Positions 33,380 through 45,681 of a DNA stretch of 64,000 bases are shown one piece after another. Below the pieces are notes generated by a model. The model saw only the letters and a list, made by a program, of their open reading frames with translations. It was not told the origin of the DNA and made no database searches. The position numbers and the translations under genes were made by a program. Each line of letters opens with the position of its first letter. Positions within the stretch are counted from its first letter, which is position 1. The stretch is from Vitellaria paradoxa (lineage: Eukaryota > Streptophyta > Magnoliopsida > Ericales > Sapotaceae): assembly GCA_019916065.1 (NCBI GenBank), contig CM034238.1, positions 28,755,246 to 28,819,245 of the forward strand, given 5' to 3'.

Positions 33380-35440
33380 CTGCTAGCTGTCGCGATTAGA
33401 TCTACGTGCCAGGCCAACATGTGCGGATCGTAAGTCTTTATTGCGATATGATGCGTCCGAGATCGTTTAAATGTGAAAAAGTATTGTTTTATTTTGAAAT
33501 AAGGTCTTGATTACAAGGACTAGGAGTCACCACCCAACACTTTCAAAATGAGTGTGTTGAGAAACCCGAGTTTTAATTTAAGTTTAAAAACGTTTTGATT
33601 TATGATTTTGAAATTGTGATAAAAGGCCCATTTTTAGTGACTCTCAACTTGTCTGTGCAATAAGAGATAATGGGCCTGTGAGTTCGTGTACGCACGAAAA
33701 ACGTTACGTCTAAATACCTATGGATATCTAGAGTTCTTTTCCACCTCTATAGTCGTAATCTCATAGCATAATATTTAGTTTATATGATTATGGCATACAA
33801 CCCATTAATGCAAATGATGTATGAAAAGCGAGGTGACTGAACTTAACTCGTGTGTGCAAGTGTAATGTAATACCTGCTTCGCAAAAATGCATCCTAGGGG
33901 ATTCTATATGAGTGTGTGTGTACTGGGAATGAAATGTGAACTGAAAGATAGTCTATAAAAACTAAGGTGACCAAACTCAATCTATGCATTCAAGCTACCT
34001 ACGTAGCTTGTGAAGGGATCAGGTCGATATAGTTTCAACCTAAAGTGGTCTGAACTACATGTTTGATGAGATGTGAACTAATATGTAGATGTAAGAACCT
34101 TGCTCTAAGTCTAAGTTAGCGCTCGGTGCAGATGGTCTATGAAGACCGTGAAGACCATACTTAAGCTATTTGCTCTGGCTACCTACATACCCTACTAAGG
34201 GATTAGGTCACCTAGCTCATAACCTATGGTCGAAATACGTGTTTGAGTGTTTACGCTATATGAATGCAAGAGCCTAGCTCTAAGTTAGCATCTCACGCTG
34301 ATGGTCTATGAAGACTGGGGTGATCGAACTCAAGCTATTTGCTTGAGTTACTTACGTACCCTAAATAGGAATCAGATCTATGTAGCTCTAGGACAAGTTT
34401 GGGCCTCATGCAAATGTGATGTCCTAATATGTATGAAGATGCAAATGTGATCAAAATACCATGGATGGCAACTTGATTGGCCTCAGGCATAGTGAGCTTT
34501 ATCATTGACCAGAGTGGGCTAAATGTATAAGGGAGTAACCGATAAGGTTAGTGCTATGTACAAGATTAGTGTGAAAGAGCCTTGCTCCAAATAAGAGAAG
34601 AATAGTTAGTGCCTAGCGTGTAGCTAGGAAATAGTCACCTGCGAAAGGAGCCTTGCTTCAAGTAAGAAGGAACAGTTAGTGCCTAGTGCATAACTAGAGG
34701 TGGAGTTTCACTCTATTGGGGAGAGATAATTAGCGCCTAGCGCATAACTAGGAAATGGAGCCTTGCTCCAAATGACAAAGAACAGTTAGCACCTAGTGCA
34801 TAACTAGGAAAAGAAAGAAGCCTCGCTCAAAAAGAGAAGGAACAGTTAGCGCCTTACACATAATTGGAGGAAAGAAGCCTTGCTCCAAGTGAGGAAGAGC
34901 AGTCAGCACCTTGCGCGTGATTGAGGAAGGAGTTTCGTTCAGTTAGGGAGTTTAACTCTAAGGGAAGAGATAGTTAGGGCTTAACGCATAACTTTAGGAA
35001 GGAGCCTAATTTCAGGGATGCGCCAAGCGCATGTGGGTGAGTGTTTATCATTTGGGGAAAGGAAATTAGTTCAAATCAAGTGCTCAGTTCTTGGTGATGA
35101 TGATCAAGTTTATGTGCCTACAAGATTAGTGTGATGTGAGTGATGCGGTTTCTATGATCTGATATGTTATAGGAATGCTAAATATGATAACAATTTATAT
35201 TCTAACATGAATGATAGTTTAAGGATACATGTCAGATATGTCTAAGGGAAGTTATGACTTAGAAATCATTGGCTTAGCCAATCCTGAGTCATTCCTAGTC
35301 TCTAGAGCCTTGCTCACTCAGGTGAATGCTTTGAATTGATAAGTATTTGATTTCTAATTCTGTATCAAACCCAGCGGGTGTGTGTTTGCATATTTGAATG
35401 TGTCCTAGCATGTCAAGGTATGTGTTGATATGTCAAAACA
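33380..35440 (+). repeat. LTR-element-derived repeat block with two nested tandem arrays
   Basis: The block begins GCGATTAGATCTACGTGCC and includes AGGAGTCACCACCCAACA and ACGCACGAAAAACGTTACG, words typical of the LTR and leader region of some plant gypsy elements. 33947-34470 holds about three units of a 169-184-bp repeat (GATGGTCTATGAAGAC at 34131 and 34300, GATAGTCTAT at 33947). 34560-35020 holds seven units of 54-71 bp. There is no coding sequence. A related stretch lies inverted at 40480-41250. Confidence 0.65.
34560..35020 (+). repeat. Degenerate 54-71-bp tandem repeat with palindromic core
   Basis: The anchor AGTTAG(T/C)(G/A)CCT recurs at about 34604, 34674, 34728, 34784, 34844, 34901 and 34972. 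Units share GAGCCTTGCTCCAA and a palindromic core of the form GCGCCTAGCGCAT. Individual units have diverged by substitutions and small indels. Confidence 0.8.
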
Positions 35441-35479
35441 TTATGCACGAACCACAATGGGCTACACCGCGCGATTTAT

Positions 35480-36640
35480 CAGTTCTTTTTAGGGTTTTTG
35501 CTATCAATATAAATATTAACATTGTATGGTCGTGTTGGTAACTTTTACCTTACGTCTTTTCATACATTTAGAGAGGTTTTATGTTGATTTGATGTGTGGA
35601 GAATGTTTTTAAGACTTGGCGGAGCATTCATAGGAGTTTTAACAATTTTCATTGTTCATTGTTTTGCATTGGATTCAATTTCGAAGTATGGTATTTTCAT
35701 TTGTAGACTTAATAATATTGTCTTTTCAATTCATTGATTAGTTTAGTGATTCGTTTGTTATTATGCATCTTGAAATCATGCCAGCATAAACTTATTCTTC
35801 TTGATTCAACAAATCAAGGTAGGGTGGGTTATTACGAATAATGGGATGTGCGTAGACCTTTCGTATGGTTTGTGAAAACTCATGTGTAGATATCTACATA
35901 TTTCAAATCTAATTTCATTTGTTTCAAAAACTTTTGAAAACGAAAATCCTTGACTACATTCTCTGTATCACTGGTAAGGGTTTTTGATTAAAATTTGGTG
36001 TTGATATTCTTAGACAAAACAAATTAGATTTGAACCCAAGTAATATCAAAGATATTTTTCCGGTTTTATAATCCTAAACGAGAGTATAAAATTGAGTTTT
36101 GGGAAATAACGAACTTTTAACGAATATATCTTTCCAATCTATTTGTTCCTTTACGTGAACTTTAGATTGTGATTACATACAGATCGCTTTGTGAAGTGAT
36201 TAACCCACCTGAAATTGAGAGTTGAATCAAGAATCCTATTTGATAGTGTGATTGTTATGTGAATTATTCCCTTAGTTAATTAATTAGTTGCTTTGAATTT
36301 TTAAACGTGTTTTCTTCGTTTGATTCATACTTTAATTGAATTTTTCATCATTATTCATTATTCTTGTTGAACCTAAAATATTTTCTAAATTCCACTTAAT
36401 TAAATAATTCTTAGTGAATTGTTTTTATTTTCTAAAACTTAGAAATTTACTATTTATCAAACTTCAGAATTTCATTGAACTTAGAATTAATAATTTTTGT
36501 CACAACCTAGAAACTAAACATCGGTTCCCTGTGGATTCGACCTTAGTCTCACCGAGTTAAAACTACACCACACACCCTTACATTTGGGGTTAGTTTAGAC
36601 GTAATATTTAGAAGTGGTCTGAGTTCCTCGGGCTGAAGGC
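35480..36640 (+). repeat. Athila-like LTR without internal region (solo or truncated)
   Basis: 35740-36000 aligns by eye with 50880-51120 of the Athila-like LTR: ATCATG followed by AGCATA, a GATTCA...AATCAAGG block, GTACGTAGA/GTGCGTAGA, GAAAACTCATG. 36500-36600 (CCTAGAAACTAAACATCGG, then GATTCGACCT and CCGAGTTAAAACTACA) matches 51590-51650. No primer-binding site or gag follows, so it is a solo or truncated LTR. The 5' limit is uncertain; a TATA-like AATATAAATATT lies near 35505. Confidence 0.65.
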
Positions 36641-37559
36641 ATTTTCTTAGCATAAGTAAGGTGTACATAATGTGATTTTGTTGGTTCTATATGTGAAGGT
36701 TTCTTTTTTTTGGTAAATAAATATAATTTGGATTAATTAGGAAAAAAGTTTATATGTGAAGTTTGCATAACCAACGACATGCCAATTATTTTATGTGGAA
36801 GTCTAGTGATTGAAATATCTAAAAAATGGGGGTTCCTAGTTTCGTCGGTGATTTTAAAAATTCGGGTTGGTTTTGTGTTATTTTAAAAAATGTGACTTAG
36901 TGAATTGTGGTTGTAGAGGATGTTAATGTTCTAAGTATGATTGTTGAATTGTGCTTGTTGTCATGTTGCCGTATCCGAAATCTAAATTTCCTAAAAAATG
37001 AATGAAAAGAATTTTGAAAATAACATGAACATTAGTATTTATATTTTAGAATTTAAAAATGTACAAGAAATTGAAAAAGAAAGCAAAAATCTCAGGCTCC
37101 TATAGGCCCTTTTTATTGAAGCTTGAGGTCTTGATTGTTTATTGGAGACTAATCCTTGAAGTCTTTGTCTCTGATCATTACAGCTGGTAGAGGTAGGTAG
37201 TCTACTTTACTGTCCATCAAGCCCTTCTGATATAGTCGCCTGATCATCCTTACTCTAATGTCATTTTGATGAAGCTGTTTAGGGCTTCTTCTTCTGTATA
37301 GAAACATGGAAGAGAAAATAATTTTGATGGGTGAGGGAAATAAGTTAGGTTCTCTCTCCAACATTGTGTGGCAATTTTGGAGTTCACGGCTCTGATCTCT
37401 TCCAGAGGTAGTCTGATCTCTTTTATCCAGAGAATGGTGTTGGCCCTAGTAGCCTCTATGATGTGCTTATTGTCAGGACAGGGTCCTATGTAATTGAATG
37501 ATCTCTCGAATGTATAACTCACTACAATTTTGAAGTGTATCAATGGTGTAAACTAACAA
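36641..37559. other. Unassigned stretch next to a gypsy relic
   Basis: Two overlapping minus-strand open frames (37149-37364, 37250-37543) have no recognisable domain. From position they could be the degraded C-terminal part of the antisense integrase at 37560-38506, but no diagnostic motif supports this. The remainder is AT-rich with nothing visible. Confidence 0.3.
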
Positions 37560-38506
37560 GAAATGGGTTGATTGTATCAATTGTCGATGATAATCCAAAT
37601 AGAATTCTTCTTCAATGTCTTTGGCAATCTCACAATGTATTCCATGTTGATATGATCATATTTCCATTAAGAAACGAGTAATGGCGGCTTCTGGTGTTCT
37701 ACTTTAATCTATTGGCAAACAAGACACTTGGCCATAAATTTATTGGTGTCTTTTGTCATCTTTTTTCACTAATAATGTCAAGCCAACTCGTGGTACATCT
37801 TCGTGCTTCTAAGATGGATAGTGAACCTGAGTAATAAGACTCATGTACTATCACTTACCGAAGATCTCCACAGTCTAAAATGAACAATCTACCATAAAAT
37901 TGCAACCTCTAGTTGGGACAAAGTGTCCAAACGCTCTAAGACCTATTCTACAATGATAAGTATTGAAATCCCATTGCATTCTTCACCTTGCAGCTATGCT
38001 CAATTACCTTAGCTAGTATTAGAATTGCAATGAAGAACTAATTACTCCAATGCTATCACCTTAGTCAAATTTGATTTCAAACTCATTGACTGATTCCAAC
38101 ATCTTCCATTCTTGGATTACCAAGCTGGCTAAGGTTGATTGTGACTTCCTATTGAGTACATTTTGCTTTCTTGAGGTGACATAGAAGAGTGAAATCAAAA
38201 TTACCTAAACACCCTATCCATCGCCTTTGTCGCAAATTTAGATCGTGATGGGTAAATAGGTGCTTAAGATTCTTATGGTCAGTGAAAATCTCAAACTTCT
38301 CGACAAGGAGATGGTGTTACCATAACTTCAATGCAAAGACAATAGCAGCAAGCTCCAATTTGTGGATAGGATAGTTTCTCTTATGTGGCTTCAATGATCT
38401 TGAACCATAGGCAATCATATATTCTGACTGCAAAACACATCCTAAGCATTTCTTGGACATATAGCAATAAATTGTATACCAACACCCTTTTTAGGAACAC
38501 TAAGTG
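37560..38506 (-). pseudogene. Antisense Ty3/gypsy pol relic (RNase H to integrase)
   Basis: On the minus strand, mixed frames from 38470 downward give the RNase H block: [53 protein letters not shown]. Lower down (37740-37580) lie integrase words: CQ, IKVEHQKPPLL, MEYIVRLPKT, NSIWIIID. The order and the LNLRQRRWME-type block fit chromovirus-like Ty3 elements. It is truncated on the RT side at about 38507 and contains many stops. Confidence 0.7.
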
Positions 38507-40480
38507 CTGACATCCCATTTTTGTCTGGTACTTTGTACATTTTTTAAATTCATTTTAACAAGCATATATCCTTGTAAATATTAAATTTGATATCTAGAAT
38601 ATTTTTAATAATTTTTCTTGAGCTTTATACAGGGAAATTTGCTCAAATGCAGTGCCAAGAATTGTTAAGTCAAAAATAACCATTATGTCCTCAGATTCAG
38701 AACAGAGTCAAATTGAGAGCCTGGATGGAATCAAACCTATGTAAGAATTTATGAAGACATTCAAGGAGTGGAATTCAACATTTTTACATTAAAAAATTGG
38801 TCAAACTCAAGTTTCAAAGGTCAATTTTGGGGACTACATATCCACAAAGCAATATTGATCGAAGCGACCAAGCTTTGAAAAATGTTAAAAGCCCCAGAAT
38901 ATTCAAGACCATGTGATGGAACTCAAATTTGGGTTTAGAATGGTTAAAAAGTGTTTTCGGAAGCTGTTTCTGCATCAAAATGCTCAAAATAGCCCTTATC
39001 GGCAAAATTGCAATGACTAAGTTACAAATATCATTGGGACCTTCAAATCAAGTTAGAAGGCTTTGAAATTGTACAAAAATGTTAAGAACATGTTCCTTGA
39101 GCTAAAGGTATAGCCAGATCAGGTTTATTTGAATTTTTGGGACTCCCACTGAAGTGCCAACTGAAAATTTCATTAATTATTTATAATTTCGTAACAAAGC
39201 CTAAGAGTCATTCCAAAAGCATTTTTGGAATCCTTATATTTTATTTTAGTAGGTGGGGCCCTCCTGTGTATTGTATACCTGCAAAGGTTATAGATGGGAT
39301 TTGGTAGCCTTCTCTCCATTTCAACCCATTTTAGAGTAGCATTTTTCAAATAAACATAACTTAACCTTACAAATTTCAAATCGAGTCCGGTTTTGGCCTA
39401 ATTGGTCTAAATCACTTCGAAAAGTGCCTGGGAGGTCTCGAAAGCTCTCAAAAATTACGCCAAAGGTCTTAAAATTGCCCAAATCTTTAGGGGTGAAATT
39501 TGAACTTTAAAAAACATGGCTTGAGCCTTGAGCTAAATTGGCCACAGATTAAGCCTAGCTACCAAAAAGCTTGTTAAGAAAGCTTGGCGGGCTTTTTCAC
39601 TTGTCTCAAATTGCGAACTTATCCACTTGACCTATTTTACGATCATATTCGCCCATGGCGCTGAGCAAATATACTCGCTTGTTTTGTTGGGCAAAAAGGA
39701 CGACTAAACGGACTTGCCAAAGATTTTCACCCGTGTTGTCAGGCAAACTTGTTTGCCTAACAAAACAAACAATGTTTGTCGCCCAACGAAACGAGCAATG
39801 TTTTTTGCTTGTTTAAGCTAGCAAAACATTTGATTGGCCAAAAAGCCTATATAAAAGGGCCTCTTCCTCCTCTCATTTCCCACATTGACACCAAGACCAG
39901 TTCTTAAGGACTTTTGAAGAATTTCAGACTTCCTCTCTGTAGAATATCACGTTCGGTATTATTTTCTCTCTCTAAAAATTTTTATTATTTTGTTTTATTT
40001 GTTTAAGTGTTTTAATTAGTAGGTCAACATTTTTAGGATGAAAATATTTTTTAAGATTAAAATAAAAATTATTTTGTCATTGAAAGGTTTATATGATATT
40101 AACCAGATTGACCTGAGATGACCTTTGAAAATTCTTCATAGCATACTACCATGTTATAATACATATTTACATGTAATATTCTGTTTATGTTCTAATTTTT
40201 GCCATGTCAAAATAATGTTAAAAATGCTAAAACACTAAAAAAACATGTAAACATACATTCACGAGGGTGGAAATAGCCTTAGAAATTAAATGCTTATCAA
40301 TAGAAAGTATTTACTTGAGCAATTAACCCTCCAGATAATGGAAATAGCTTAGGATTGTTTAAAGCTATTAATTTCTAAATCTAATTCTCCTGTAGAAATA
40401 CTTGTGAAATATACTTTGTGAATGTAACAATATTGTGATATGAATTATCATTATACTTGACCATTTGCATAGTATCAAAC
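38507..40480 (+). other. Probable LTR promoter region of an unidentified gypsy element
   Basis: It starts near TGCTGACATCCCATTTTTGTC, a start style seen in some plant gypsy LTRs, exactly where the antisense pol relic stops. A strong TATATAAAA at 39848-39856 is followed by CT-rich sequence (39862-39890) and a CTCTCTCTAAAAATT stretch. There is no coding sequence. I infer a U3/R region, but I cannot pair it with a second LTR. Confidence 0.45.
39848..39856 (+). promoter_or_regulatory. TATA box TATATAAAA
   Basis: This is a consensus TATA box followed about 30 bp later by a pyrimidine-rich presumed start region. It is probably the LTR promoter of the block above. Confidence 0.5.
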
Positions 40481-41250
40481 CTCTAATCCACATTGCACAG
40501 ACTTGACTAAATATAGAGCTAGGCTCGGGAGCAAAGCTCCTTATTTTCCGACCAAAAAGAGCAAAGCTAAGGAGCGAAGCTCCTTCCAGACCACACAGAG
40601 CAAAGCTCGGGAACGAAACTCCTTTCTCAACCAAACTAGAGAGAGTGAGGCTCTTTACTAGATCAATTAAAGCTAGGCTCAAGAAAAAATACGAAGCACT
40701 AAATCCCCTCCCTGCACGAGAGTGCACCTTAGAGAATGAAACTCCTTTGTCAAAACTATTTCCCCTAAGATCATGTGCTACGCACTAACTTGACCTTAAG
40801 AGTGAGCCTCCTAATCAAAACTAGACAGAGCTAAGCTCAAGAGCAAGGCTGTTTGTCAAAATCGCATCTAATAAAGATAGGCTAGCGAGGCTCCTTATTA
40901 GGACAAACCAAAATGAGCAAGGCTCATTTTAGGATTAAGTGCTAAGCACCATATCCGCCTATCATAGGATCATATTTCGAGGATGAAGCTCTATATAAGA
41001 GTGAGGCTTTTCTTTAGGAACCATGTGCGAGGCACTGATTCACCATCTAGCTAGGCTTCCTTTAAAGCTATGTGCTAAGCACTAACTTGTCATTTTGGCA
41101 TTCTGAGAAGTCATAATTCAAACCAGCATACATGTAGTTTAGACTACTTTAGATCTAAACTACAATGACCTGATCGCTTCTTGGGGTACACGTAAGCAGC
41201 TTGGGTGCCTCACCTGAGTCTAATCACTGCTATTATCACCACTATCACCA
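40480..41250 (-). repeat. Inverted relative of the 33.95-35.0-kb repeat
   Basis: Read on the minus strand, 41210-41100 contains CTTACGTGTACC, then GATCAGGTC and CTAAAGTAGTCTAAACTACATG, matching CCTACGTAGC, GATCAGGTC and CTAAAGTGGTCTGAACTACATG at 34000-34065. Further on, AGTTAGTGCTTAGCACA-type and GGAGC(T/C)(T/C)(T/C)GCTC-type words recur, as in 34560-35020. It is the same family in opposite orientation. No gene is present; the ORF at 40368-40727 results from the repeat. Confidence 0.7.
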
Positions 41251-41293
41251 CTATTATCACCACTTCTACTACTACCATCACCACCATCACTTG
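41221..41293. repeat. Imperfect (ATC)/(ACC)n trinucleotide repeat
   Basis: ATCACCACT-type triplet runs with interruptions, about 70 bp. They have no coding meaning. Confidence 0.85.
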
Positions 41294-41589
41294 GTCATTT
41301 AGACCTCCTAAACATTTCATTTCATAACATCGAAACTTATCTCAAATCCAGTTTTATTTTCTAGGAAAACTGAACCACGCATGAAATTTTAGCAGAAGAT
41401 TAGTCTTTAAAACTTGCATTTAGAGTCTACCCAGCATATAGAACTCTCTAGGAAACATTATTGCCAAATAGGCAAAAACATCACTACACCCACACACGAA
41501 CTACAATTAGCTTGATTCGCAACCAAGATACGTTGGCAACCAGATCAGGTGTAGCCATTTCATGTTCCATGCATCTATGCATTCAAAGT
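41294..41589. other. Unassigned AT-rich stretch
   Basis: Nothing recognisable: no ORF, repeat or site that I can support. Confidence 0.4.
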
Positions 41590-41700
41590 TTGAATTAGCA
41601 CATCAAAAAGTGTATAAGAGTGTAATTATTAAGTGAATGTATTTATGCAATTAGCACATCAAAAAATGTATAAGAGTGTAATTATTATGTGCTAATCACA
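41590..41700 (-). repeat. 3' LTR start of the minus-strand Athila-like element (truncated)
   Basis: The minus strand begins TGTGATTAGCACATAAT directly after the G-run. A 56-bp direct repeat (TTAGCACATCAAAAA at 41595 and 41651) occurs here. The rest of this LTR is missing. Confidence 0.6.
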
Positions 41701-41733
41701 CCTCCCAACCTAGACATTGCTAATCCCTAGCAA
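41701..41733 (-). promoter_or_regulatory. Hairpin plus polypurine tract
   Basis: On the minus strand TTGCTAG-GGA-TTAGCAA (41733-41717) forms a 7-bp stem with one G-U pair. Then comes GTCTAGGTTGGGAGG next to the LTR. The equivalent at 62394-62425 has the same stem and loop. Confidence 0.7.
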
Positions 41734-43510
41734 TGGTCACAATAAGCATAAGGGAAAAATGGTAAGAGTCAAAATATGATCACAAAGAATAAAGGTAACA
41801 TAAGAGATTATTAAACTAGAAAAAGAAACAAATAAAAAAAATACCCTTTCGTAGGAAATCACGACTACACTTAACACGTATAGCAAGCTTTTTAAACCCC
41901 CAGGCTTCCCCTACTGGACAAGTGAAGTCTCATGAGGGTTTGCAGTGATGTAGCCCACAAAAATCTAGATTGATCTCATGAATGATACCATCAATCATGT
42001 AACTCATGGTGAAATTTCAATATTAAACAAGTTACACAGTCCAAGTATTGCATATATAATCTTAATGCATATTAAACCAATCCAAATCGACCACTAAACT
42101 TAATTGTGCCAATTCATATTATCCATTCAACTTAGTAATCAAGCATACCAGTTGATGTGGCCTCGATTCAAATCTCATTAGGTTATCCACTCTTAAATGA
42201 ATTCACTCAAGAAATGTTCTCTCTCATAGTTCTTATAAGAATGCAAAGATAAAGACATGCAATGAACCCAATCAAGACGTGAACGAAAGAATTAAAATGC
42301 ATAGCTTCATGAATGGATATCTCAATGCATTATTAAATGAAAACACTACTCTAACCCACATAAAATGGATCAATGCATCCATGAGTATGATTCCCCTGAG
42401 GTCCATTAGGTCTTTACTAGGTTGTAGCTTGGCCTTTGAGAATTGACTAAACAATAAAGGATAGGGAATTGCAAAGTGCATGCCTAGGGATAAGATGAGT
42501 GTGCAATAAAAACTTAATTCTTTCCAACTCCTCTTTTTGTATACCTTGAATGCCAACCATGAAATTTTATTGAATTGTAACTATACTAATTTTCTCTTTC
42601 TTTTTCTTTTTCATGGGACGGAGAGCATATGATACCCAAGAAATACTATGTCTCATGCTTTTTTTTCCTCTTTTTTTCTTTTTTCCTTTTTTTTTTCTTT
42701 TCTTTTTCTTCTTCTTTTTTTTTTTTAATGAATTTCTCTTCATTTCTAACACTTCAATTACCAATTTCAATCATTATCCTTACAACACTCATCTATATTA
42801 AACAATGACACACTTAACATCGTATGACATGCAAGGGTTGGCTTAAATATATAAATGGGGCTAAAGGATTATATATGTGGCTACAAATTGAAAAAATCTT
42901 TGGTTTTTTTTTAAAGGCTTCAAATTGGCTTCAAAGGTAATTTAATCAAAGAAAGGACTAAGGCTCCAAAGATTTGAAAGATGGACTAACATCACTCCCC
43001 TATGCTCACAACAACTCATAAAATGCATTGATACAATCATACAAGCCAATGTAGTGCCTTATGTGGTTCGAGACCAAAACAAGTAATGTGATGATGCTAT
43101 TCAAGGACTAGTGAGATGAACAAAAGATAGAGCATGAAATATGTAACCCTCAAAAATAAGGATAAGGTTCAAAAGCTCACAAAATAAGGTTCAAGTCTCC
43201 ACTTATGTCATGGATACTCAAGTAAATAAATCTCATGAACAACAATCCTTAACACACTTTCATCCAGTGATCTCAAAGGGCATGTTCTTAAGGCATTAGG
43301 AAATTATATACTCAACTTAAATCATGCACCTTATTTTAGTATTGAAACCAAATCACTCATTACTCTCATAGAAAAAATACCAACATAAAACCAATCAAGG
43401 AAGACATGTAAGGTCCAACTTATGTTAAGTCAAATCAATTAAGCTCATATATGCTCAAATTTTGAAAAATTTTAACAATTTTTTTGCAATAAGAGCACAA
43501 ATATAATCAT
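41734..43510 (-). other. 3' non-coding region of the minus-strand Athila-like element
   Basis: There is no gene. It includes a T-rich block (42600-42730) whose minus-strand translation is a meaningless Lys run. The texture of short gene-like words without an open frame is shared with 60725-62390 on the other strand. Confidence 0.5.
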
Positions 43511-43725
43511 GCGAACCGTACCCCCCAACCTAAATTGTACATTGTCTTCAATGTAACAACCATGAAGCAAATATGGATCGGTAATGTGAAAATGAGTACG
43601 ATGAAGAGCATATAACCATAGCCACTTAAGGCACAAATCAATCAACCAAGCATAAGCAGAAGTCAAGCATATACCCATTATTTAAACTACTTAAAGTATT
43701 GCCTAATCCACCCCCCAACCTAAAT
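43511..43725 (-). promoter_or_regulatory. Two internal G-run modules, one with hairpin
   Basis: On the minus strand, TTTAGGTTGGGGGG lies at about 43725-43710, and CATTG-AAGA-CAATG (43553-43540) is followed by TTTAGGTTGGGGGGTA (to 43519). The spacing and order match 60534-60546 and 60690-60722 in the other Athila-like element. Confidence 0.6.
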
Positions 43726-43979
43726 TCTACAGCACTCCCAACTACAAGCCTATATGATCATTAGGTACCAAAATAAAAGTGCAAGATTAAGGGATAAAAA
43801 AAAGATGATATTACCTCAAGAGCTTTCTTATTTGAAGGGAAATGAGAACTATAAAAAGAAATGTTAGAAACAAGAGAAAAGAAAAATAAAGGAAAAACAA
43901 AACAAGAAAAAGTTAGTAAGTAAAAGAACATAAAACAAACTAAAATAATCAAAGAAGTGAAAGTCTAAACTAATAAGAA

Positions 43980-44998
43980 ATAAGAAAATAAGAAAAAATA
44001 ACCCTATCCCAAGCCTTACCAAATGGCTTTATCGATAATATGTTATCTTTGGACTATTGAGGGACCAAAGATAGGTAAACTCCAGGCGTGCATGGCATCT
44101 GAAACAATGTGGCCAAGTAGGGTCCATAACACCCTGGATAAGGCTCACCATGATGGTCAAATGTAAACATGGGATGCTCTAATAAACACTCAAACCAGGA
44201 AAATCTATGTATTGTTACCTCCTTAGGATATTTTGTCTCTTCCCCTACCCAAGTGTGGTCAGTCTCAGACAAGTAAGTCACTAAACCCCAAATAGGACTT
44301 TTAGGTGGGACTAAATCAAAAGATGAGAGTTGTGTATCACTCTCACTCTAGGGTGCACAAGTGAGTGTTATGGGTGAGACTGACTCCATGCAAAACTCCT
44401 CAGGCCAAGTGACATTTCCACTCTTAGAATAAGTCTTAAGACTCTAAAAAACAGCCTAAGTGATCAGGGTAAGATGAGCATTGTGCTCAGGGGTGGTGAT
44501 AGGTAAGGATCATGCATTAGTGATGAGCTCCACACATATAGAACTAATGTCTTCTGGACTCTTAGTGTAAGTGAAAGAAAGTACATGGTTAAGAAAGTCC
44601 AGACCAATTAGAGTCACCATCTCAACCCTCACACCATCCCCTAAATCAGTGGTCTCCAAAGATGTATCATCATCAAACAAAGATCAATCAACTTTGGAAG
44701 TATCGGTGGGTGGTATAAGGCTTGGACAATCAATGTAAGTGCATGTTGGCTTTAATATAATAACCTTGGGCAATGCATCATCAAAACCCTTACTATTTCC
44801 GTCAAGGTCTTCAAAAGGAGTGTTACTCAATGAACTCAAGGTCACAAGGATTAGTTTCTAGAAAAACTTTAAGAAATGCGTCTAAGTCATAACAAGACTC
44901 TATGGTAGACTCTAAAGGCACTTACCAAAAAAAAAAAAAAAAGACTCTAAAGGTGGGACATCATATGCAAATAAAGTCTCATGATCATAATGTTCAGT
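43980..44998 (-). other. Unassigned internal region of the minus-strand Athila-like element
   Basis: Short minus-strand open frames (for example 44281-44054) have no recognisable domain. An A-run lies at 44927-44942. By position it would be the product region downstream of gag, but no pol motif is present. Confidence 0.4.
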
Positions 44999-45681
44999 CT
45001 ACATGAGAGATGTGAGGCATGAGCATGTAGAGTCAGCATGTGATGTAGGGTCATAAGTGCTAAATGCAATTATATTCTCAATATCTCCCCCAGGTCTCAT
45101 GTTCTCATAAAGAGACACGAGATAGTACCATGCCATGTCCAATGTCAGATCAAGAATCTCATCAAGAGTGTGGCGTGTGTTAGGACACAAACCATGAAAG
45201 AAACAACTCAAAATGCACACCAACTCTAAATGATGGCTTGGGTAGGATTGTAAAATATTGTTGAACCTTTTCCAACATTCATAGAACATCTCACCCTCTT
45301 TTTAATAAAAAGGTTTTAATTAAAATTGGAGGATGTATGTCCAATGGATGGTGGAAAAGTGAAAGAAAAATGCATTCAACAAATTCACCTAAGGCTGTAT
45401 AGGTGAATGTATAGCATAATACCAATCTAAAGCCACCTTATGCAAAGACATAGGGAAAAAATTCTAACATAAAAACATCATCCAGGCAACATTAGTTCGA
45501 TGCATACAAGCCAACTTAAAGTTTTCAAGATGGACTCGAGGGTCCTATGCTCATGCCCAAAATATAAAGGTAGCATATATGTGGTTTCTAGTACAAAGTG
45601 TGTGCCATAAAGCTCTCCTAAGTAACCAACATGTGGGTGGGTGGTGTTGGGTGAACCAGACCTGCATACATTAAAATCCAT
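44999..45681 (-). pseudogene. gag-like remnant of the minus-strand Athila-like element
   Basis: Frame 45289-44999 begins MFYECWKRFNNILQSYPSHHLELVCIL, cut here to its key pattern: an aromatic-Glu-Cys-Trp-Lys-Arg-Phe start followed by a C/S-Y-P-x-H-x-L-E segment. That is the pattern of the E-x-W-E-R-F-K gag core also seen at 52430-52480. Frame 45681-45478 lies upstream in the same direction. A T-rich stop-containing segment separates them. It is a remnant only. Confidence 0.55.

Noticed and set aside
33947..35020. CRISPR-like regular repeats
   Set aside because: Units are contiguous, degenerate and without unique spacers, in a plant LTR-derived context.
42567..42770. Minus-strand Lys-rich 67-codon ORF
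   Set aside because: It is the translation of a T-rich low-complexity stretch.
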